Positions 1-8,424 of a DNA stretch of 64,000 nt are shown piece by piece. The stretch's first letter is position 1. The number at the start of each line of letters is the position of its first letter. A program made the position numbers and the translations under genes. The DNA is from Amycolatopsis keratiniphila subsp. keratiniphila (GTDB taxonomy: Bacteria; Actinomycetota; Actinomycetes; Mycobacteriales; Pseudonocardiaceae): positions 12,912-76,911 of the forward strand of contig NZ_LQMT02000019.1 in the NCBI RefSeq assembly GCF_001620365.2, given 5' to 3'. A model generated the notes under the pieces. It was not told the DNA's origin, searched no databases, and saw only the letters and a program-made list of their open reading frames with translations.

Positions 1-80
1 CCAAATCCTCCGTTGATCAAGCTCCGAGACCCGTGTGGCGCTCGACGATGCGGGAATCGGGACATTCACGTCCCAATCCT
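1..80. repeat. Fragments of intergenic palindrome family (ATCCTCCGTTGATCA type)
   Basis: Bases 5-19 read ATCCTCCGTTGATCA, the same core found in both arms of the hairpin at 6016-6076. Bases 46-63 (CGATGCGGGAATCGGGAC) match the left arm of the hairpin at 5952-5994 at 16 of 18 positions. A short stem GGGAC/GTCCC (59-63 with 70-74) remains. The element continues off the left edge. It lies just past the stop of the response regulator and may serve as its terminator; that role is inferred. Confidence 0.55.
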
Positions 81-110
81 CCCCACTCGACCTTGCCACT
101 TACGTGGGCC

Positions 111-758
111 TCAGCCCTTACCGCCCAAGTAAGCCAGCACCGCCAAGACCCGCCGATGCCCGCTGTCCTCCGGCAAGCCGAGCTTCGCGAAGATGTTCCG
201 GATGTGCTTGTGCACCGCGCCGTCGCTCACCACCAGCAGCTCGGCGATGGTCGTGTTGTTGTAACCCTCCGCCATCAGCCCGAGCACCTCGCGCTCGCGC
301 GCGGTCAGCCCTTCGAGCGGATCGGTCGCCCGGCGGTGCGCCATGAGCTGGGTGATCACCTCGGGGTCCATGGCGGTCCCGCCCTTGACGACCCGGTCCA
401 GCGCGTCGAGGAACTTCTCGACCTTCCCCACCCGCTCCTTGAGCAGATATCCGACAGCCCCCTTGCCATCGGCCAGGAGTTCCGCCGCGTAGCCGGTTTC
501 GACGTGCGCGGAGAGCACAAGCACGGGCAGCCCGGGGTACATCTTTCGCGCCTTGACGGCCGCGCGGAGGCCTTCGTCGGTGTGGGTCGGCGGAAGCCGG
601 ACGTCGGTGATCACCGCGTCGGGCCGGTCCTTGGCGACCAGTTCGAGGAACTCCTCCACATCGTCCACCGCGGCGGCGACGTCGATGCCCGAGGTGTTCA
701 GCAGCATCACCAGGCCTTCGCGCAGCAGCGCGTCGTCCTCGACGATCACGACCCGCAT
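111..758 (-). CDS. NarL/FixJ-family response regulator (LuxR HTH)
   Basis: DNA-binding response regulator, 215 aa, full length for the NarL group. The receiver domain spans roughly residues 1-120, with acidic pair E7/D8/D9, phospho-acceptor D52 in ITDVRLPP and the conserved Lys in YLLKERVG. A LuxR-type HTH follows ([18 protein letters not shown], about residues 150-210). Its ATG lies inside the end of the upstream kinase gene (13-bp overlap), so the two are translationally coupled and almost certainly form a cognate pair. The signal and target genes are not evident from the window. Confidence 0.93.
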   Translation of the reverse strand: MRVVIVEDDALLREGLVMLLNTSGIDVAAAVDDVEEFLELVAKDRPDAVITDVRLPPTHTDEGLRAAVKARKMYPGLPVLVLSAHVETGYAAELLADGKGAVGYLLKERVGKVEKFLDALDRVVKGGTAMDPEVITQLMAHRRATDPLEGLTAREREVLGLMAEGYNNTTIAELLVVSDGAVHKHIRNIFAKLGLPEDSGHRRVLAVLAYLGGKG

Positions 759-1945
759 GGCAACTCCACTTTCAGTACGGTCGGCCCACCGGCGGGGCTC
801 GACAGTTTCAAGGTCCCGTCGAAGGCCTCGGCCCGTTTGCGGATCCCGGACAGACCGCTGCCGCCCGACTCGTCGGCGCCGCCGTGGCCGTCGTCACGGA
901 TTTCGATGAGCAGGGTGTCGGCGGTGCCGTCGAGGGTGATCCAGGCGTGTTCGGCGCCGGAATGCTTGGTGATGTTGGCCAGCATCTCGGCGACGACGAA
1001 GTAGGCGGCCGCTTCGACGGCGGCGGGACGACGACTGCTGCTGCGAACGTCCACAGTGCACGGAACCGGGCAGCGGTCGGCCAGCGCGGTGACGGCGCCG
1101 TCGAGGCCCCGGTCGCTCAGCAGCGGCGGATGGATGCTGCGCACGACGGTCCGGAGTTCGGCGAGCGCGCCGGTCGCGGTGTCCTGCGCCTTGCCGAGCA
1201 GTTCCCGCGCCCGCTGCGGATCCTTGTCGAAGAGCGAATCGGCGATCCCCAGCTGCAGGACCACCGCGGCGATCCTCGCCTGCGTCCCGTCGTGCAGGTC
1301 GCGTTCGAGGCGACGGAGCTCGGCGCCGTGCGCCTCCAGCGCCGCGGCCCGCGACGCGGCCAGTTCGACGACGCGGTCGGTCAGCACCACCCCGGGCGCC
1401 GGCGCGAGCAGCCTGCGCGCGATGGAAGCCTGCCAGCGGGCCACGCGGGGGAACAGGAAGATCAGCGCGATCATGCCGGCGCCGGTGATCGCGCTGAGCG
1501 CCGCCAGCGGCCACGACGTGACCATGAACCCGAGGGAACTTTCCACCCCGCCGGGGACCGTCGGCCAGATGAACGCCGTGACGATCTGCCGGAGCCCGCC
1601 GAGCGGCAGGGCGACGGCGAAGATGCCGATGACGAAACCGGTGGCGCCGTGGAAGACGAGCCAGCCCAGATCCCGTCGCGAGGCCGGGTCGGTCACCGGG
1701 TTCCCGGACCGGTACGGCTCGGGGATCGGCTCACCGAGCAGGCGGGCGGCCCGGCGCCGTTCGAAGTTGACCGGACGCCGGATCAGCTGGAGCGCGACGG
1801 GCAACGCCGGGATCCCGACGCCGAACGGGCACATCAGCAGCACGAACAGCATGCCGACCAGGACGAACCAGGCGAACATGGAGGAGGCCGCGCCGACCGC
1901 CAGGTACCGGATCGCGGACCAACAGGACCGGAGCCGGGTGATCAC
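746..1945 (-). CDS. Sensor histidine kinase, NarL-type (HisKA_3)
   Basis: Membrane sensor kinase, 399 aa, GTG start. The N-terminal half has about four hydrophobic segments (around residues 15-55 and 90-165) and no large extracellular domain. A dimerisation/phospho-acceptor helix with [15 protein letters not shown] (His in RDLHDG) and a C-terminal HATPase region ([16 protein letters not shown], then [13 protein letters not shown]) follow. This is the architecture of kinases that pair with NarL/LuxR regulators, and the gene overlaps such a regulator downstream. The short extracytoplasmic loops suggest sensing in or at the membrane, as for cell-envelope stress sensors; this is inference. Confidence 0.92.
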   Translation of the reverse strand: MITRLRSCWSAIRYLAVGAASSMFAWFVLVGMLFVLLMCPFGVGIPALPVALQLIRRPVNFERRRAARLLGEPIPEPYRSGNPVTDPASRRDLGWLVFHGATGFVIGIFAVALPLGGLRQIVTAFIWPTVPGGVESSLGFMVTSWPLAALSAITGAGMIALIFLFPRVARWQASIARRLLAPAPGVVLTDRVVELAASRAAALEAHGAELRRLERDLHDGTQARIAAVVLQLGIADSLFDKDPQRARELLGKAQDTATGALAELRTVVRSIHPPLLSDRGLDGAVTALADRCPVPCTVDVRSSSRRPAAVEAAAYFVVAEMLANITKHSGAEHAWITLDGTADTLLIEIRDDGHGGADESGGSGLSGIRKRAEAFDGTLKLSSPAGGPTVLKVELPCGS

Positions 1946-2020
1946 CCCGTCAGTCTTTCATCCCGCCCTCGGCGGCGTCGGAGCGGAGCGCGCGAAGACC
2001 CGCTTTGCGATACTCGGACC

Positions 2021-2347
2021 ATGATCCTGATCGTTCTCAAAGCACAGATCCGCCCCGAGAAGCGCACCGAATGGCTCGAGGGTATCGAGCGCTACACGCA
2101 ACAGGTGCGCAGCGAACCCGGCAACATCTCGTTCGACTACTACCAGAACGCCGGCGACGAGAACGAATTCGTCCTCGTCGAGGTGTTCGCCGACAGCGCC
2201 GCCGGTGACGCGCACGTCGCCACCCAACACGCTCAGGACTTCTTCCCGTTCATGTCGACCGTCGTCGCCGAGAAGCCCCGGATCAACTACCAGAACCTCG
2301 ACGGCGACGCGTGGTCGGAGATGGCCGAGGTCACGCCGGTCGACTGA
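2021..2347 (+). CDS. ABM-family monooxygenase (putative quinol monooxygenase)
   Basis: 108-aa protein of the antibiotic biosynthesis monooxygenase (ABM, ferredoxin-like fold) family. It opens MILIVLKAQIRPEKRTEWLE and keeps the family pattern of SFDYYQ and FVLVEVFADSAAGDAHVATQH, the latter containing a conserved His near the end of the central helix. Such proteins are small homodimers acting on quinols, polyketides or haem; the substrate cannot be read from sequence. The ATG at 2021 follows a TACTCG -10-like hexamer by only a few bases and no Shine-Dalgarno is visible, so the mRNA may be leaderless. Its 3' end overlaps the convergent hydrolase gene by 17 bp. Confidence 0.85.
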   Translation: MILIVLKAQIRPEKRTEWLEGIERYTQQVRSEPGNISFDYYQNAGDENEFVLVEVFADSAAGDAHVATQHAQDFFPFMSTVVAEKPRINYQNLDGDAWSEMAEVTPVD

Positions 2348-3194
2348 CGGCGTCCGTAGCGGTGCGGTCGATGATGGCGGCCAGGGTCGTGGCCGCCTCT
2401 TCGGGGACCCAGTGGCTGACGCCGGTCAGGATTTCGAGCCGGTAGGCCGCGTCGACGTACTGGCCGGCCAGCTCGGCGCTGCGCCGGGACAGGGCGGTGT
2501 CGCCGTCGCTCCAGACGTGGGTGGTCGGCACGGTGACCCGGGCGCGGAGGGCGGCCGGGTGCTGGAAGAGCATCGCGCGGTACCAGTTCAAGCCGCCGGT
2601 GAGGGCGCCGCCGTCGATGATGTCCTGGCGGACCTGGCCGATCTGGGCGGGTGTCATGCCGGTGCCGGCCAGCGTGCGTTCCAGTACGCGTGGCCGGCTC
2701 CGGATGGCGAGTTCGGGCAGCCAGGGGAGCTGGAACAGGAACATGTAGTACGACCGGACGAGCTGGTCGCTGCCGAGCATCGCGCGGAGGAACGCCGCGG
2801 GATGGGGGACCGACACGGTGGTCAGGGATTTGACCAGGTCGGGCCGCCGGGCCGCGGTCGACCAGGCGGCGACGGCACCCCAGTCGTGTCCGACGAGGTG
2901 GACCGGCCCTGAGCCGAGGGTGTCGATGAGGGCGACGGTGTCGGCCACGAGACGGCCGGCCCGGTAGGCGAAGCGGCCTCGCGGGCGTGCACGGGGCGAG
3001 TAGCCGCGCTGGTCGGGCACGATCGTGCGGTATCCCCGCTGGTGGAGCAGCTCGGCCGTGTCGGCCCAGGAGGTGCCGGTCTGCGGGAAACCGTGCAGCA
3101 GGACGACGACGTCGCCATCGAGCGGGCCGGTGTCCCGTACGTCGAAGATGAGTCCGTCGTGGTCGAAGGTGGCGATACGGCGGGGCGCGGTCAT
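2331..3194 (-). CDS. Alpha/beta hydrolase, epoxide hydrolase/dehalogenase-like
   Basis: 287-aa alpha/beta-fold hydrolase. The oxyanion motif HGFPQ lies at about residues 34-38. The nucleophile elbow VGHDWGA places Asp at 104, which marks the epoxide hydrolase/haloalkane dehalogenase branch rather than the Ser esterases. The catalytic His is probably in GVSHWVPEE near the C-terminus. The ATG at 3194 is chosen because AAGGGGAA precedes it and the alpha/beta domain begins directly after; an in-frame upstream extension lacks support. Divergent from the diiron oxygenase gene, with a palindrome between them, so the two may be co-regulated. Substrate unknown. Confidence 0.9.
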   Translation of the reverse strand: MTAPRRIATFDHDGLIFDVRDTGPLDGDVVVLLHGFPQTGTSWADTAELLHQRGYRTIVPDQRGYSPRARPRGRFAYRAGRLVADTVALIDTLGSGPVHLVGHDWGAVAAWSTAARRPDLVKSLTTVSVPHPAAFLRAMLGSDQLVRSYYMFLFQLPWLPELAIRSRPRVLERTLAGTGMTPAQIGQVRQDIIDGGALTGGLNWYRAMLFQHPAALRARVTVPTTHVWSDGDTALSRRSAELAGQYVDAAYRLEILTGVSHWVPEEAATTLAAIIDRTATDAVSRPA

Positions 3195-3230
3195 GGGCGG
3201 GTTCCCCTTCTTTCGTGGACTGCTCCTATA

Positions 3231-3247
3231 TGTTACCTTGAGTAACA
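3231..3247. promoter_or_regulatory. Candidate operator in the hydrolase/diiron oxygenase promoter region
   Basis: TGTTAC and GTAACA form a perfect 6-bp inverted repeat with a 5-bp spacer (17 bp in total). A further GTAACA half-site sits at 3258-3263. The palindrome lies 37 bp before the hydrolase start and 57 bp before the diiron oxygenase start, so one dimeric repressor (TetR-like by geometry) could control both. No regulator gene is adjacent; the assignment is inference. Confidence 0.55.
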
Positions 3248-3303
3248 GTGAATCGCGGTAACAGGTAGCCGCGCACTCTGTCGACGTCGTCAGGGAGGTC
3301 CGT

Positions 3304-4212
3304 ATGACCAGCACCGATGTGCCACGAACGGCCGGGGCAGGCCGCCACGAGACCGCGCAGCGGCTCCTCGATTCGTCCGCGATGCTGTCCTACGACCCGG
3401 CCACCGAGGTGGACTGGGAGACGCCGCTGGACAAGGACTTCCACGGCGCCAGCCCGGAGTGGAGCACGCTCTACGGCACGAGCTACTGGGCCGAGATGAG
3501 CCCGGAGCAGCAGAAGGAGCTCACCCGCCAGGAAGCCGCTTCGGTCGCCAGCACCGGCATCTGGTTCGAGATGATCCTTCAGCAGATGGTGCTGCGCGAT
3601 TTCTACGCCAAGGACCCGACCGATCCGGCGTTCCAGTGGGCGCTGACCGAGATCGCCGACGAATGCCGCCACTCGATCATGTTCGCCCGCGGCGCGGCGA
3701 AGCTCGGCGCGCCGCCGTACCGCCCGCGCAAGCTCGCCGTCGAACTCGGCCGGATCTTCAAGGCGACGGCCACCGGCGAAGCGGCATACGCGGCGATCCT
3801 GGTGGCCGAAGAGGTCCTCGACGTCATGCAGCGCGACTGGATGCGTGACGAGCGTGTGGTCCCGTTCGTGCGCACCATCAACAACATCCACGTGGTCGAA
3901 GAGTCCCGGCACATGAAGTTCGCCAGGGAGGAGACGCGCGAGCAGCTGGAGGGCGCGGGTTTCCTGCGCCGCCGGATCAACGCGCTGGTCATCGCGATCG
4001 CGTCGTACTTCATCGTCAGCAGCATGATCAACCGCGACGTGTACAAACACGCGGGGCTCGACACCAAGCGCGCGTTGCGTGAGGCGAAGGCCAACGAGCA
4101 CCACAAGTCGATGATGCGGTCCAGCTGCGCCGGGCTGATGGAGTTCCTCGGCTCGTGCGGTCTGCTGACCCGGCCCGCGCTGGTGTTCTACAAGCGGGCG
4201 AACCTGATCTGA
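3304..4212 (+). CDS. AurF-type diiron oxygenase
   Basis: 302-aa protein of the AurF (p-aminobenzoate N-oxygenase) diiron family. The full set of carboxylate/His ligands is present with AurF-like spacing: E89 in GIWFEM, E120 and H123 in ADECRHS, E169/E170 in VAEEVLD, H196, E200 and H203 in HVVEESRH. AurF oxidises an arylamine to nitro- or hydroxylamino-arene, but homologues in ordinary actinomycete genomes have other or unknown substrates, so only non-haem diiron oxygenation is predicted. The next gene starts 1 nt after the stop and supplies electrons through a ferredoxin and reductase in one chain. ATG start follows GGGAGGTCCGT. Confidence 0.9.
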   Translation: MTSTDVPRTAGAGRHETAQRLLDSSAMLSYDPATEVDWETPLDKDFHGASPEWSTLYGTSYWAEMSPEQQKELTRQEAASVASTGIWFEMILQQMVLRDFYAKDPTDPAFQWALTEIADECRHSIMFARGAAKLGAPPYRPRKLAVELGRIFKATATGEAAYAAILVAEEVLDVMQRDWMRDERVVPFVRTINNIHVVEESRHMKFAREETREQLEGAGFLRRRINALVIAIASYFIVSSMINRDVYKHAGLDTKRALREAKANEHHKSMMRSSCAGLMEFLGSCGLLTRPALVFYKRANLI

Positions 4213-4213
4213 C

Positions 4214-5719
4214 ATGGCCTTCGCGATCACCCAGACCTGCTGCAACGACGCCACCTGTGTGTCGGTCTGCCCGGTCAACTGCATCCACCCGACGCCGGAC
4301 GAGCCCGATTTCGGCACCACCGAGATGCTCTACGTCGATCCCGCCACGTGCATCGACTGCGGGGCCTGCGCGGACGCCTGCCCGGTGGACGCCATCTTCC
4401 CCGCCGATCTGCTGACCGGACCGCTGCAGGTCTACGCGGGAATCAACGCGGCCTTCTACGCCGACCGCGAGCCCGCCGCCTCGGTGGATCCGGCGCCGAA
4501 CTTCCACCGGTGGGGCCCGCCGACGTTCGACCGGGCCATCCCGAGCGACTTCGCGCCGCCGGACATCGCCGTCGTCGGCACCGGCCCGGCCGGGATGTAC
4601 GCGGTGGAGGACCTGCTTCTCCACACGAACGCGCGGGTCACGCTGATCGACCGGCTGCCGGTCGCGGGCGGCCTCGTCCGCTACGGCGTCGCCCCGGACC
4701 ACCCGGCCACGAAGCGGATCGGAGAGACTTTCTCGCGGCTTCACGAGCATCCTCGGCTGAAGATGCGCCTGGGCACCGAGATCGGCCGCGACGTGTCGGT
4801 GGACGAGCTGGCCGAGCGGCACGACGCCGTCGTCTACGCGGTCGGTGCCTCGTCCGCGCGCCGGCTCGGCCTGGACGGCGAGGAGCTGCCCGGCAGCATC
4901 GCCGCGACCACCGTCGTCGCCTGGTACAACGGCCATCCGGACGTGCCCGCGAACGCCGTCGACCTGTCCGCGGAACGTGTCGTACTGGTCGGCACCGGGA
5001 ACGTCGCGCTGGACGTGGCCAGGATCCTCACCGCCGACCCCGACGACCTCGCCGGGACGACGATCGCCCCGCACGCACTGGAACGCTTGCGTACCAGCAA
5101 GATCCGGGAGGTCGTACTGCTCGCCCGGCGCGGGCCGGAGGACGCCGCGTACACGTCGCCGGAGCTGCTCGCGCTGGCGGGACGCGCTGGTGTGCCGCTC
5201 GTCGTGGATGACGCCGACCCGCGCACCACGGCCGCGATCGACGCGGGCAGCGGCAAGGCGGCGCTGCTGCGGGAACTCGACCGCGAGGCCGTCGACTGGA
5301 CCGTTCCTCCGGAGTCGGACGCTCGCCGGATCGTCCTGCGGTTCCACTCCGCGCCGACCGAGATCGTCGGCGACACCCAGGTGCGCGGCCTGCGCGTCAC
5401 GGGACAGGACGGGCCGGTGGAGATCGCCGCCGGTCAGGTCGTCCGCGCTGTCGGCTATCGCGGAGTCCCGGTGCCGGGGCTTCCGTTCGACGACGACCGC
5501 GGCACGATCCCGAACACGGCCGGTCGCGTCGACGGGCGCCGTGGCGCGTATGTGGTCGGCTGGATCAAACGCGGTCCTTCGGGCGGGATCGGCGCGAACC
5601 GCACTTGTGCGCGGGAGACCGTGGCGACGCTGCTGGAGGACATCACTTCCGGCGCGCTTCCGGTGCGGGCGCGGCGGTCGCCGGTGGCCGCTTTGGCGGC
5701 GCGCTTCCGCGGTCGGTGA
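4214..5719 (+). CDS. Ferredoxin-ferredoxin:NADP+ reductase fusion (FprB-like)
   Basis: 501-aa electron-transfer flavoprotein. The first 60 residues are a bacterial ferredoxin with two Cys clusters (C9/C10, C15, C19, C23, then C46, C49, C52, C56 in CIDCGACADACP). An adrenodoxin-reductase-type module follows: FAD dinucleotide fold VVGTGPAGMYAVED near residue 118, the GGLVRYGVAPDHPATK signature, NADP-binding VLVGTGNVALDVARIL, and C-terminal GWIKRGPSGGIGANR. The same fusion is known as mycobacterial FprB. It transfers electrons from NADPH through FAD and Fe-S centres to an oxygenase. A 1-nt gap from the diiron oxygenase gene argues that this is its dedicated reductase. Confidence 0.93.
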   Translation: MAFAITQTCCNDATCVSVCPVNCIHPTPDEPDFGTTEMLYVDPATCIDCGACADACPVDAIFPADLLTGPLQVYAGINAAFYADREPAASVDPAPNFHRWGPPTFDRAIPSDFAPPDIAVVGTGPAGMYAVEDLLLHTNARVTLIDRLPVAGGLVRYGVAPDHPATKRIGETFSRLHEHPRLKMRLGTEIGRDVSVDELAERHDAVVYAVGASSARRLGLDGEELPGSIAATTVVAWYNGHPDVPANAVDLSAERVVLVGTGNVALDVARILTADPDDLAGTTIAPHALERLRTSKIREVVLLARRGPEDAAYTSPELLALAGRAGVPLVVDDADPRTTAAIDAGSGKAALLRELDREAVDWTVPPESDARRIVLRFHSAPTEIVGDTQVRGLRVTGQDGPVEIAAGQVVRAVGYRGVPVPGLPFDDDRGTIPNTAGRVDGRRGAYVVGWIKRGPSGGIGANRTCARETVATLLEDITSGALPVRARRSPVAALAARFRGR

Positions 5720-5807
5720 CGCGACGATTCCTTGCTGTCGTGCGTGGGGTGAATATGGGTCGTGAGCGGCGATTCGGGTCAGAGCCGTCAGGCGCGGCGT
5801 GCGCAAA

Positions 5808-5913
5808 GGCGTGACTCGCGTGATCAGGCACGTAACTCGCGTGACTGGAGGCCGCACTCGCGTGTTCCGCCGCTGATCACGCGAGTTCCGCCTTCGATCA
5901 CGCGAGTGCGGTG
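5808..5913. repeat. ACTCGCGTGAT/ATCACGCGAGT composite repeat, copy 1
   Basis: About 105 bp in which GACTCGCGTGA-type units on one side face TGATCACGCGAGT-type units on the other, giving several alternative stem-loops. A second copy at 43171-43266 shares long identical stretches (for example GGAGGCCGCACTCG and TTCGATCACGCGAGTGCGG) and differs mainly by lacking about 17 bp. This is a dispersed non-coding repeat of unknown function. Confidence 0.75.
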
Positions 5914-5951
5914 CCGCGGCACAGGGCGATCAGCTCGGCGTGCCAGGCCGG

Positions 5952-5994
5952 CGATGTAGGAATCGGGACGTTGAGTGTCCTGATTCCTACATCG
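5952..5994. repeat. 18-bp-stem hairpin (GTAGGAATC family)
   Basis: Left arm CGATGTAGGAATCGGGAC (5952-5969) pairs with GTCCTGATTCCTACATCG (5977-5994) along all 18 positions, with one G-T wobble and a 7-nt loop. A related left arm occurs at 46-63. It is a possible bidirectional terminator or a dispersed REP-like unit. Confidence 0.75.
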
Positions 5995-6015
5995 TCGAGC
6001 GCTGCTCTGGTTTCG

Positions 6016-6076
6016 GACCTTGATCAACGGAGGATTGGGGACACTCAATGTCCCCCATCCTCCGTTGATCAAGGTC
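6016..6076. repeat. 28-bp near-perfect hairpin (ATCCTCCGTTGATCA family)
   Basis: Arms 6016-6043 and 6049-6076 are complementary at 27 of 28 positions and separated by a 5-nt loop. The arm core TTGATCAACGGAGGAT recurs in inverted form at the left edge of the window. The stem is longer than needed for an intrinsic terminator and no T-tract follows, which favours a dispersed palindromic element. Confidence 0.8.
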
Positions 6077-6145
6077 ATACCGACCGCTCGCTGTACGTCC
6101 GCTACGCCGCGGCGACCATGGGGGAGCAGCGTGCTGGCACCCGGG

Positions 6146-7369
6146 CTACGGGGCTGACGCCGGGCGCTTGAGCGAGACCGGCAGCGATCGATGGCCGTTG
6201 GAGATGAACGAGTCGAGATGCCGTAAAGCGTCCGGCGAGGCCGCGAGCGTCATGTCCGGGAAACGCTCGAACAGGGCCGGAAGGGCGATCGCCGCCTCGA
6301 GCCGGGCCAGCGGCGCGCCGATGCAGTAGTGCGCGCCGTACCCGAACGCGATATGCGCTCTGTCCTTCCGCAACACGTCGAAAGCGTCGGCGTCCTGCCC
6401 GTGCAGCGCCGGATCCCGTCCGGCGGCGGCGTAGCCGGCCAGGATCGCGTCGCCTTGCCGGATCACCACGTCGGCGACGGCGATGTCTTCGACGGCGTAG
6501 CGCAACGGCAGGTTCGCCACGGGAGCCTGCCAGCGCAGGGTTTCCTCGATCGCGTCGGTCCAGGAGGCCTGTCCGGCGCGGAGCAGAGCGAGCTGATCGG
6601 GATGGGTCAGCAGCGCGGTGATGGCCTGGTCGAGGAGATTCACGGTGGTTTCGTGACCGGCCGAGATGAACAGGATCAGGGTGTCGATCAGTTCCGTTTC
6701 GTCGAGCCGGGCGCCGTCGTCCTGTGCGGCGATGAGCGCGGTGGTGAGATCCTCGCCCGGGTTCTCCCGCTTGGCGGCGACGAGTTCGGTGAAGATCGAG
6801 TGGATTTCCTGGTAGGCGGCCAGCATCGCTTCTTGGCTGGCCGAGGTCCGGAAGAAGACGTCGACCGAATGCCGCAGTCTGCCGCGGGCCGCGTCCGGTA
6901 CGCCGAACAGGTGGCAGATCACTTCGATGGGCACCGGATAGGCGAAGTTCTCCCGCAGGTCGACGGGATCGCCCTCGGGCAGGGCCGCGAGCCCGTCCAG
7001 CAGATCGGTGACGATCCGGGTGATCCAGGGCTCCAGCGTGGCGATCCTGCGTGCCGTGAAGGCCTGCGTGACGAGGGACCGGAGCCGTTTGTGGTCGGCG
7101 CCGTAAGCGGTGAACATGTTCCGCACGTTGACCCACACCAGCAACGGCCAGTCCGCGCTGACCTCGGCAAGCGCCGGCCAATGCTGCCGGGCGTCCTTGG
7201 AAACACGCGGATCGCTGAGCAGGTCACGCAGCAGCTCGTAACCCGTCACCGACCAGGCCACGACACCGCCCGGCAACTCGACTCGGGTGATCGGGCCTCG
7301 TTCACGCAGTCGTGCGTTCTCGGCGTGGATGTCTTGGCCGTTCGGGTCCAGAACCAGGGGACGCGTCAC
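6146..7369 (-). CDS. Cytochrome P450
   Basis: 407-aa soluble bacterial P450 haem monooxygenase. The I-helix oxygen-activation motif [12 protein letters not shown], the K-helix EETLRW (ExxR) and the haem loop [17 protein letters not shown], with axial Cys near residue 349, are all intact. No substrate can be assigned. The GTG start at 7369 follows GAAAGGGTGAT. It lies 86 bp beyond iacF on the same strand and may be the last cistron of the iac operon, although P450s are not part of the described iac pathway; it may instead be an unrelated neighbour. No ferredoxin gene is adjacent; the fusion at 4214 is the nearest candidate redox partner. Confidence 0.93.
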   Translation of the reverse strand: MTRPLVLDPNGQDIHAENARLRERGPITRVELPGGVVAWSVTGYELLRDLLSDPRVSKDARQHWPALAEVSADWPLLVWVNVRNMFTAYGADHKRLRSLVTQAFTARRIATLEPWITRIVTDLLDGLAALPEGDPVDLRENFAYPVPIEVICHLFGVPDAARGRLRHSVDVFFRTSASQEAMLAAYQEIHSIFTELVAAKRENPGEDLTTALIAAQDDGARLDETELIDTLILFISAGHETTVNLLDQAITALLTHPDQLALLRAGQASWTDAIEETLRWQAPVANLPLRYAVEDIAVADVVIRQGDAILAGYAAAGRDPALHGQDADAFDVLRKDRAHIAFGYGAHYCIGAPLARLEAAIALPALFERFPDMTLAASPDALRHLDSFISNGHRSLPVSLKRPASAP

Positions 7370-7455
7370 CGGGGATCACCCTTTCTCGGCGGAGCGGACC
7401 GGGTCCAGCGTGCCAGCGGTGCCCGTCACCCGGCTATTCGCCAAACGGTGGTCGC

Positions 7456-8409
7456 TCAGTACAGCTCGATGACGAGCCGGTCGGTCAGCGCGCGTGAGAC
7501 GCACAGCGCCATTTGGCCTTCACGGTCGGCGGCGGTCAGGCAGTTGTCCCGATGGTCCGGGGTACCTTCGAGCACGCCGGACACGCACGAGCCGCAAATC
7601 CCTTCCTCACAGGACTTGAAGACCTCGATGCCGTTGTCCTCGAGCACCGCCAGGATCGATTTCCCGGCCGGTACCTCGAATTCCTCGCCGGTGTCGAGTT
7701 CGACGGTGAGGGGACGGTCGCCCGAGGTGTCCACTTCGGCGGCTTCGAAATGTTCGACGTGCACGTGGTCGGCGCCGACGACGGGGCCGAGCACGTCGCC
7801 GACCTGTCGCATGAAACCGTCGGGGCCACAGGTGTAGATGTGGGTCGACGGGGTAAGGCCCTCGGCGATCGTCCGCAGCACGGCGGGATGTTCAGTGCGG
7901 GGAACGCCGAAATGCGGCCGGATCCGGTCGGCGAACTCGACCCGTTCTTCCAGAAGTTCCACGAACGCCGCGGTTTCCCGTGAGCGCGCGAAGTAGTGCA
8001 GCTCGAATTCACTGCCCCAGGTGTAGAGCTCGTAGGCCATCGAGAGCAGCGGCGTGATGCCGATACCGCCGGCGACGAGGACGTGCCGGTCCGCGTCTTC
8101 GGCGACGGCCAGCAGGTTGCGCGGCTCGCTGATCTTGAGGTGATCGCCGACCGAGACCTGATGCATCGCCACGGACCCGCCGCGCGAGTCCGGTTCCCGT
8201 TTGACCGCGATCAGGATCGAGCGCGGGTCGTCGGGGGCGCCGCACAGCGAATACTGCCGCAGCACCCCCGTCGGGCCGACGACGTCGACGTGCGCCCCGG
8301 CCCGATAACGGACGCGCAGCGGCTCGTCGTCCTGCCGCACCAGCCGCAGGGTACGGATTTCCGGTGTCTCGTCAGTGATTTCGACGACGCGGAAGAGGAC
8401 GTTCGTCAT
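7456..8409 (-). CDS. iacF: IacF-like reductase of the iac dioxygenase (FMN/NAD/2Fe-2S)
   Basis: 317-aa phthalate-dioxygenase-reductase-type protein. Domain order is FMN-binding barrel (RQYSLCGAP), NAD-binding domain (VAGGIGITPLLSM, CGPDGFMRQV) and a C-terminal plant-type [2Fe-2S] ferredoxin with C267, C272, C275 and C303. It would take electrons from NADH and pass them to the Rieske centre of IacC, replacing separate reductase and ferredoxin. The gene follows the SDR gene by 15 bp with GGAGG before its ATG, within the tightly packed iac operon. The reductase class is certain; the name rests on cluster content. Confidence 0.88.
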   Translation of the reverse strand: MTNVLFRVVEITDETPEIRTLRLVRQDDEPLRVRYRAGAHVDVVGPTGVLRQYSLCGAPDDPRSILIAVKREPDSRGGSVAMHQVSVGDHLKISEPRNLLAVAEDADRHVLVAGGIGITPLLSMAYELYTWGSEFELHYFARSRETAAFVELLEERVEFADRIRPHFGVPRTEHPAVLRTIAEGLTPSTHIYTCGPDGFMRQVGDVLGPVVGADHVHVEHFEAAEVDTSGDRPLTVELDTGEEFEVPAGKSILAVLEDNGIEVFKSCEEGICGSCVSGVLEGTPDHRDNCLTAADREGQMALCVSRALTDRLVIELY

Positions 8410-8424
8410 CTGGGTGCCTCCTGG

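Larger units (their letters stand above)
5720..6145. other. 426-bp intergenic region filled with palindromic repeats
   Basis: The spacer between the convergent reductase-fusion and P450 genes contains no convincing coding region. From left to right it holds an orphan half of the CGTGAGTGG hairpin family (5759-5777), a roughly 105-bp composite repeat (5808-5913), and two long hairpins (5952-5994 and 6016-6076). The arrangement could terminate transcription from both sides. The same families recur elsewhere in the window. Confidence 0.8.

Noticed and set aside
884-2020. Long in-frame N-terminal extension of the ABM monooxygenase
   Set aside because: It is antisense to the sensor kinase, rich in Arg, Gly and Asp, and the ABM domain starts exactly at the ATG at 2021.
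3304-7369. Antibiotic biosynthetic cluster suggested by AurF-type oxygenase and P450
   Set aside because: No PKS, NRPS, terpene synthase or other scaffold-forming gene is near; the surrounding genes are catabolic or regulatory.
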